From contig NZ_JAAQQU010000105.1 in NCBI RefSeq assembly GCF_011742145.1, forward strand, positions 523,592 to 587,591: a stretch of 64,000 nucleotides of DNA, read 5' to 3'. The DNA is from Flavobacterium sp. J49. Its GTDB lineage: Bacteria; Bacteroidota; Bacteroidia; Flavobacteriales; Flavobacteriaceae. Each line of letters opens with the position of its first letter. Within the stretch, counting starts at the first letter, position 1. This document shows, one piece after another, positions 61,064 through 64,000 of the stretch. The translations under genes were made by a program, and so were the position numbers. The notes beneath the pieces are model-generated. The model ran no database searches, was not told where the DNA came from, and was given only the letters and a program-made list of their open reading frames with translations.

Positions 61064-61083
61064 CTTTTTATAAACTAAGTCAA

Positions 61084-61506
61084 TTAGTTTTTTACATACA
61101 GTTCTATGACGCCATTAGCATCTTTTAACTTTAACTCGGTAAGGGTAAGATTAACAATATCTTGTACTTTAGTCACACCGTCAATAACCGTTGTTAAGTT
61201 ATTGTGTGATCTGGAATAAATTCCTGAGTTAACACCTAATGCACAGTCAGAAACCGTTGAATCATAATCTCCTTTAGTGGCGGTATTATCTACATTCAAG
61301 TCAAGATAATCTTTGTTGCAACCGGCTTCGTTTTGCGGTGCATCAATTAAGGTTTCTTCACCGCTTATGGTAGTGCCAACTTTGGTTATATTCCATTTCC
61401 CGGTTAAAGGAGCCAGGGTTTCACCATCATTGTCATCTTTACTGCAAGAGGTTACGATCAATCCGGTGCTTAATACCAGGGCGAGTAATACACTTTGATT
61501 CTTCAT
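61084..61506 (-). CDS. Lipocalin-like lipoprotein
   Basis: 140 residues. Lipobox LIVTSCSKD (Cys about 21). The mature part starts LAPLTGKWNITKVGTTISG, the lipocalin GxW strand, then beta strands to the end (TVIDGVTKVQDIVNLTLTEL). It likely binds a small hydrophobic ligand at the outer membrane or serves as a structural protein; no enzyme motif. Two Cys in the mature part (GCNKDYLDL, SDCALG) may form a disulfide. Monocistronic. Confidence 0.8.
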   Translation of the reverse strand: MKNQSVLLALVLSTGLIVTSCSKDDNDGETLAPLTGKWNITKVGTTISGEETLIDAPQNEAGCNKDYLDLNVDNTATKGDYDSTVSDCALGVNSGIYSRSHNNLTTVIDGVTKVQDIVNLTLTELKLKDANGVIELYVKN

Positions 61507-61611
61507 TTCAATTTATTTATAATGTTAGAGACGAAATTAGGCGTAATACTTCGAGCAAGCGTTGTAGAATTATGTATTTAACTTGTATAATTATTTTAGC
61601 TAAACTAAGAC

Positions 61612-61639
61612 ACAAAAAAATCCCTCTTCCTGAGGGATT
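61612..61639 (-). terminator. Terminator of the 61657-62034 gene
   Basis: Minus strand: AATCCCTC-N5-GAGGGATT (8-bp stem) with TTTTTTT after it. Confidence 0.75.
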
Positions 61640-61656
61640 GTTAGGGCTGCCTTTTA

Positions 61657-62034
61657 TTACTGATTATCGGGCAACTTGGTCGACTTACCAACGGTTAGTT
61701 TTATATGCCGACCGGGTTGCAGAAACTCGATTTTGGTTCGGTTGGCATTCAGTCTCATTTCGGCGTGGCTTACTCCATTTTTTAAGGCGTAAAGTATGTC
61801 ATTAGCATCTTTCTTTGAAGCAATAATTTGGTATTCAAATTTAAGATCCGAAAGGAATAGTATTACCTCATTCTTATTTAAATCTAAGAACACAAACGAA
61901 TAGGCATTCCCTTTTATATCACAATCTCCATTGCGCATGGGCTTTTCATCAATGCAATACTGCTGAACATTAAAAACTTGCTTTTGGGCATACACTCCCA
62001 TAGTTAGCCAAAAGAACATAAAAATCGTTTTCAT
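61657..62034 (-). CDS. Small secreted protein of unknown function
   Basis: 125 residues from the ATG at 62034; the frame upstream (MTFVCIF...) is leader. Signal peptide MKTIFMFFWLTMGVYAQ. A Cys pair (QQYCIDEKP, NGDCDIKGN) and a beta-rich body (EVILFLSDLKFEYQIIASKK; AEMRLNANRTKIEFLQPGR). No family recognised. It stands alone between two unrelated genes on either strand. Confidence 0.6.
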   Translation of the reverse strand: MKTIFMFFWLTMGVYAQKQVFNVQQYCIDEKPMRNGDCDIKGNAYSFVFLDLNKNEVILFLSDLKFEYQIIASKKDANDILYALKNGVSHAEMRLNANRTKIEFLQPGRHIKLTVGKSTKLPDNQ

Positions 62035-62179
62035 AATTTGTCTTTGAGGATTTGAAAAGATACAGACAAAAGTCAAGCCAAACTAAACTCAAAACCTTTA
62101 CCATTTACTTTTTGAAATTTTAGCTGAGCGAATAACCATTTCTTTTGACTACCTTACACCAACATTAATTTTAAACAAA

Positions 62180-62404
62180 ATGAATAATTCAAAAATTATA
62201 GGGGCTGTACTCATTCTTATCAGCTTGGGCTTAGGTTACTTAGGTTATACTAAAATAGCTGACAGCTCGGCTTCGGTAAATGTGTTGGGTGTAAAAATTG
62301 ACGCTTCTAATGAATCGGGGAAACAAGAAGGCTATCTGTTCGTTGGACTCGCTGTTGTTCTTTTTGCCGGAGGAATTTACACGATTAATAAAACTAAAAA
62401 CTAG
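62180..62404 (+). CDS. DUF3185-like small membrane protein
   Basis: 74 residues. Helix 1 about 6-26 (IIGAVLILISLGLGYLGYTK) and helix 2 about 50-68 (EGYLFVGLAVVLFAGGIYTI), with a Ser-rich loop between. Matches DUF3185-type two-helix proteins, which often accompany stress genes. Function unknown. It is convergent with the plsC-like gene. Confidence 0.65.
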   Translation: MNNSKIIGAVLILISLGLGYLGYTKIADSSASVNVLGVKIDASNESGKQEGYLFVGLAVVLFAGGIYTINKTKN

Positions 62405-62422
62405 CAACGGTTTAAACCGTAT

Positions 62423-63262
62423 TTATCCGTTAGTAATGCTTGTATCTTCTTTATCCACTTGCCATTTGCGAAGTTTATTGAGGCGTTCTTGCTCTGCAAT
62501 CTCCTCAGCAGGAATCACCTTTAAGAACGAAGGATGTTGTTCAATGGCATATTCTACTTTTTCTACAATTTGCTCTATGGTTTCGTTGTCGTAATCAATC
62601 ACCAAAGGTTCTTTGATGATAAACGATTGCAGGATGTTTTTCTTTTTGACCCGCAGTCCTTTTTTATCAAACGCGCGACGGAAGCCATCGATTACAATAG
62701 GCACAACTATAGGTTTGTGTTGTTTGATGATGTGCGCCGTTCCTTTTCGTACCGGTTTAAATGACTTGGTTGTTCCTTGCGGAAAGGTAATGACCCAACC
62801 GTCTTCGAGCGCAATACGAATGTTCTCAGTATCATTAGGATTTACTTCTCTTTTTTCTGTCACATCTTTACCGCCTGAACGCCAAGTACGTTCTACAGTT
62901 ATAGCGCCAACATAAGCTAAAATTCGAGGCAGTAATCCGGCTTTCATGGTTTCGCTGGCGGCTACATAATAAATATTCATTTTGGGTTGCCACAAATAGC
63001 CCACATTTTTGATATTGTCTACACGACCCGAAAGACTGGCATTGAACACGTGAAACATTGCTACGACATCAGCAAAGTACGTTTGGTGATTGGAAATAAA
63101 CAAGACATTCTTATCGGGTAAGCTTTTGATGATTTCCGAGCCTTCGATATGGAGTTCGTTAAATCCGCGATACCTGCGATGCGTCAAAGCACCGAAGATG
63201 CGGATTAACCATTTTTTGATAAAGAGTATATGACCAAAAGGATTTCTTTTTAACAATCCCAT
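62423..63262 (-). CDS. plsC: 1-acyl-sn-glycerol-3-phosphate acyltransferase
   Basis: 279 residues. NHQTYFAD at 58-65 is the NHx4D catalytic motif; the second block reads FPQGTTKS (160-167) in place of the more usual FPEGTR. VVPIVIDGFRRAF is block IV-like. The enzyme acylates lysophosphatidic acid, or a related glycerol lipid, at the cytoplasmic membrane. There is a TAGATTTG box at 63282-63289 (minus), 19 bp before the ATG. Confidence 0.88.
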   Translation of the reverse strand: MGLLKRNPFGHILFIKKWLIRIFGALTHRRYRGFNELHIEGSEIIKSLPDKNVLFISNHQTYFADVVAMFHVFNASLSGRVDNIKNVGYLWQPKMNIYYVAASETMKAGLLPRILAYVGAITVERTWRSGGKDVTEKREVNPNDTENIRIALEDGWVITFPQGTTKSFKPVRKGTAHIIKQHKPIVVPIVIDGFRRAFDKKGLRVKKKNILQSFIIKEPLVIDYDNETIEQIVEKVEYAIEQHPSFLKVIPAEEIAEQERLNKLRKWQVDKEDTSITNG

Positions 63263-63281
63263 AATTCATTTTTTAGGAACG

Positions 63282-63289
63282 CAAATCTA
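63282..63289 (-). promoter_or_regulatory. -7 box of plsC
   Basis: TAGATTTG on the minus strand followed by C, 19 bp before the ATG. Confidence 0.45.
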
Positions 63290-63302
63290 CAAAAACTTAA
63301 AC

Positions 63303-63944
63303 TTATAAAACCAATTTCAAAGTATCTTTCAATTCGCTCAACATCATGGCGGTGGCACCCCAAACAAAATGATCATTGACCTGAAATCCTGGTACTTCAA
63401 TACTACCGGCATAGGAGGTCTTCATCTTGGTATTTACTATAATACTGTCATCCATGAAATCGGCAAAAGGGAACTCAACCATGCCTGCGACTTCATCTTC
63501 CTGTAAAATAAATTCCAATTCGCTTTCGCTGTAACCCAAGTATGGATACACCATAAAATTGCTCGGCGGAATATAAACTTCGGTAAAAGCGCGAACTACC
63601 TTAACATGATTGGGATGAACTCCTATTTCCTCATGGGTTTCCCGAAGTGCGGTTTGGCTTAAATCAGCATCAAAATCTTCCACTTTTCCACCCGGAAAGG
63701 CTATTTGAGAAGAGTGAACACCATTATAACTGGTGCGAAGAATTAGGGCCAAATGGGTTTGGGAAGCTTTCGGATAAAAAAGCATCATCACCGCCGCTTG
63801 TTTTGGAGTAACTTTATTAAAATCGATGGCTTTGATTAAGTCTAATCGATTGGCCGGTGCCATTTTTGCATGCGCTTGCGTTGCCGGTAGCTCGACATTT
63901 TGTATTTTTGGCGTGTATTTTAAAAACTCTTCGAAGTGCATCAT
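63303..63944 (-). CDS. NUDIX hydrolase, CoA diphosphatase type
   Basis: 213 residues. Nudix box from Gly86 to RETHEEIG (101-108): GKVEDFDADLSQTALRETHE is part of it. The preceding ILRTSYNGVHSSQIAFPGG matches the CoA-pyrophosphatase (UPF0035) motif. It likely cleaves CoA or acyl-CoA into 4'-phosphopantetheine and 3',5'-ADP. The ATG is the first of MMHFEEF. The last 56 bp of the window upstream contain only a leader. Confidence 0.85.
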   Translation of the reverse strand: MMHFEEFLKYTPKIQNVELPATQAHAKMAPANRLDLIKAIDFNKVTPKQAAVMMLFYPKASQTHLALILRTSYNGVHSSQIAFPGGKVEDFDADLSQTALRETHEEIGVHPNHVKVVRAFTEVYIPPSNFMVYPYLGYSESELEFILQEDEVAGMVEFPFADFMDDSIIVNTKMKTSYAGSIEVPGFQVNDHFVWGATAMMLSELKDTLKLVL

Positions 63945-64000
63945 TCCTGGTTTTAGAAATATAAAGTTACCTTAAAAAAATAACGCACACCAACTTTTAC

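Larger units (their letters stand above)
60757..61083 (+). other. 327-bp noncoding gap with cassette end and dispersed repeat copy B
   Basis: Holds the GCTAACAACAGTCTGCAC word (60788-60805), the dispersed repeat copy B (60858-61024) and the hairpin terminator at 61033-61063. No credible open frame. Confidence 0.6.

Overview
The window looks like a chromosomal segment of a Flavobacterium-type member of the Bacteroidota. The evidence is AT-rich DNA, many TAnnTTTG-type promoter boxes, type IX secretion sorting domains (one type B, one type A), DUF4870, DUF5683, WbqC and head-GIN proteins, a B12-dependent methylmalonyl-CoA mutase pair, the parA-parB-DUF5683-dapB-lepB string, and many small lipoproteins. 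It is mostly housekeeping DNA with a few accessory patches. Flavobacterium is inferred from gene content; the species is not determined.

Left part (1-13 kb): the start of a Kup potassium permease, cut by the window edge; a KdpD/KdpE-like two-component pair; an NTF2-like secreted protein; a NatAB-like ABC exporter; the grpE-dnaJ chaperone operon behind a clear promoter with a palindrome at its start; a TIGR01777 epimerase; a hotdog-fold protein; a DUF4870 membrane protein; and a PadR-PspC-GIN envelope-stress-like operon followed by a second GIN-type protein.

Middle (13-34 kb): trxB, one tRNA-Pro(UGG) whose 3' end and downstream terminator are duplicated 245 bp further on, then udk-divIC/ftsB-mutA-mutB (mutB carries an odd in-frame N-terminal insert). 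Next come a 1106-residue T9SS-secreted protein, two tandem paralogous lipoproteins, a methionine-type aminotransferase, a membrane-bound TPR/LuxR regulator, a T9SS type A protein, a 2,4-dienoyl-CoA reductase, and parA-parB-DUF5683-dapB-lepB.

Right-middle (34-53 kb): wbqC, an EEP-family hydrolase, two rhomboid proteases and mutL on the minus strand. A 2-kb accessory insert follows (an XRE repressor divergent from a secreted hydrophobic protein, a tiny two-helix membrane protein and a small secreted protein). Then ribH, a TPR protein, recF, a rhodanese-thioredoxin lipoprotein, DUF2461, a glycosyltransferase, asnB, murB, an acetyltransferase, a PaiB-like flavoprotein, a GT2 glycosyltransferase overlapping a sigma factor, and a TonB-type protein.

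Right end (53-64 kb): a serine hydrolase, a CvfB-like protein, a sigma factor/4-TM protein/TraB-GumN operon, an orphan lipoprotein, two small cassette-like membrane-protein genes between unusual repeats, a lipocalin-like lipoprotein, two small proteins, a PlsC acyltransferase and a CoA-type NUDIX hydrolase. The best candidates for something undescribed are the 40.0-41.8 kb module, the 59.7-60.8 kb cassette-like stretch, and the dispersed intergenic repeat families, one of which seems to have invaded the mutB reading frame.
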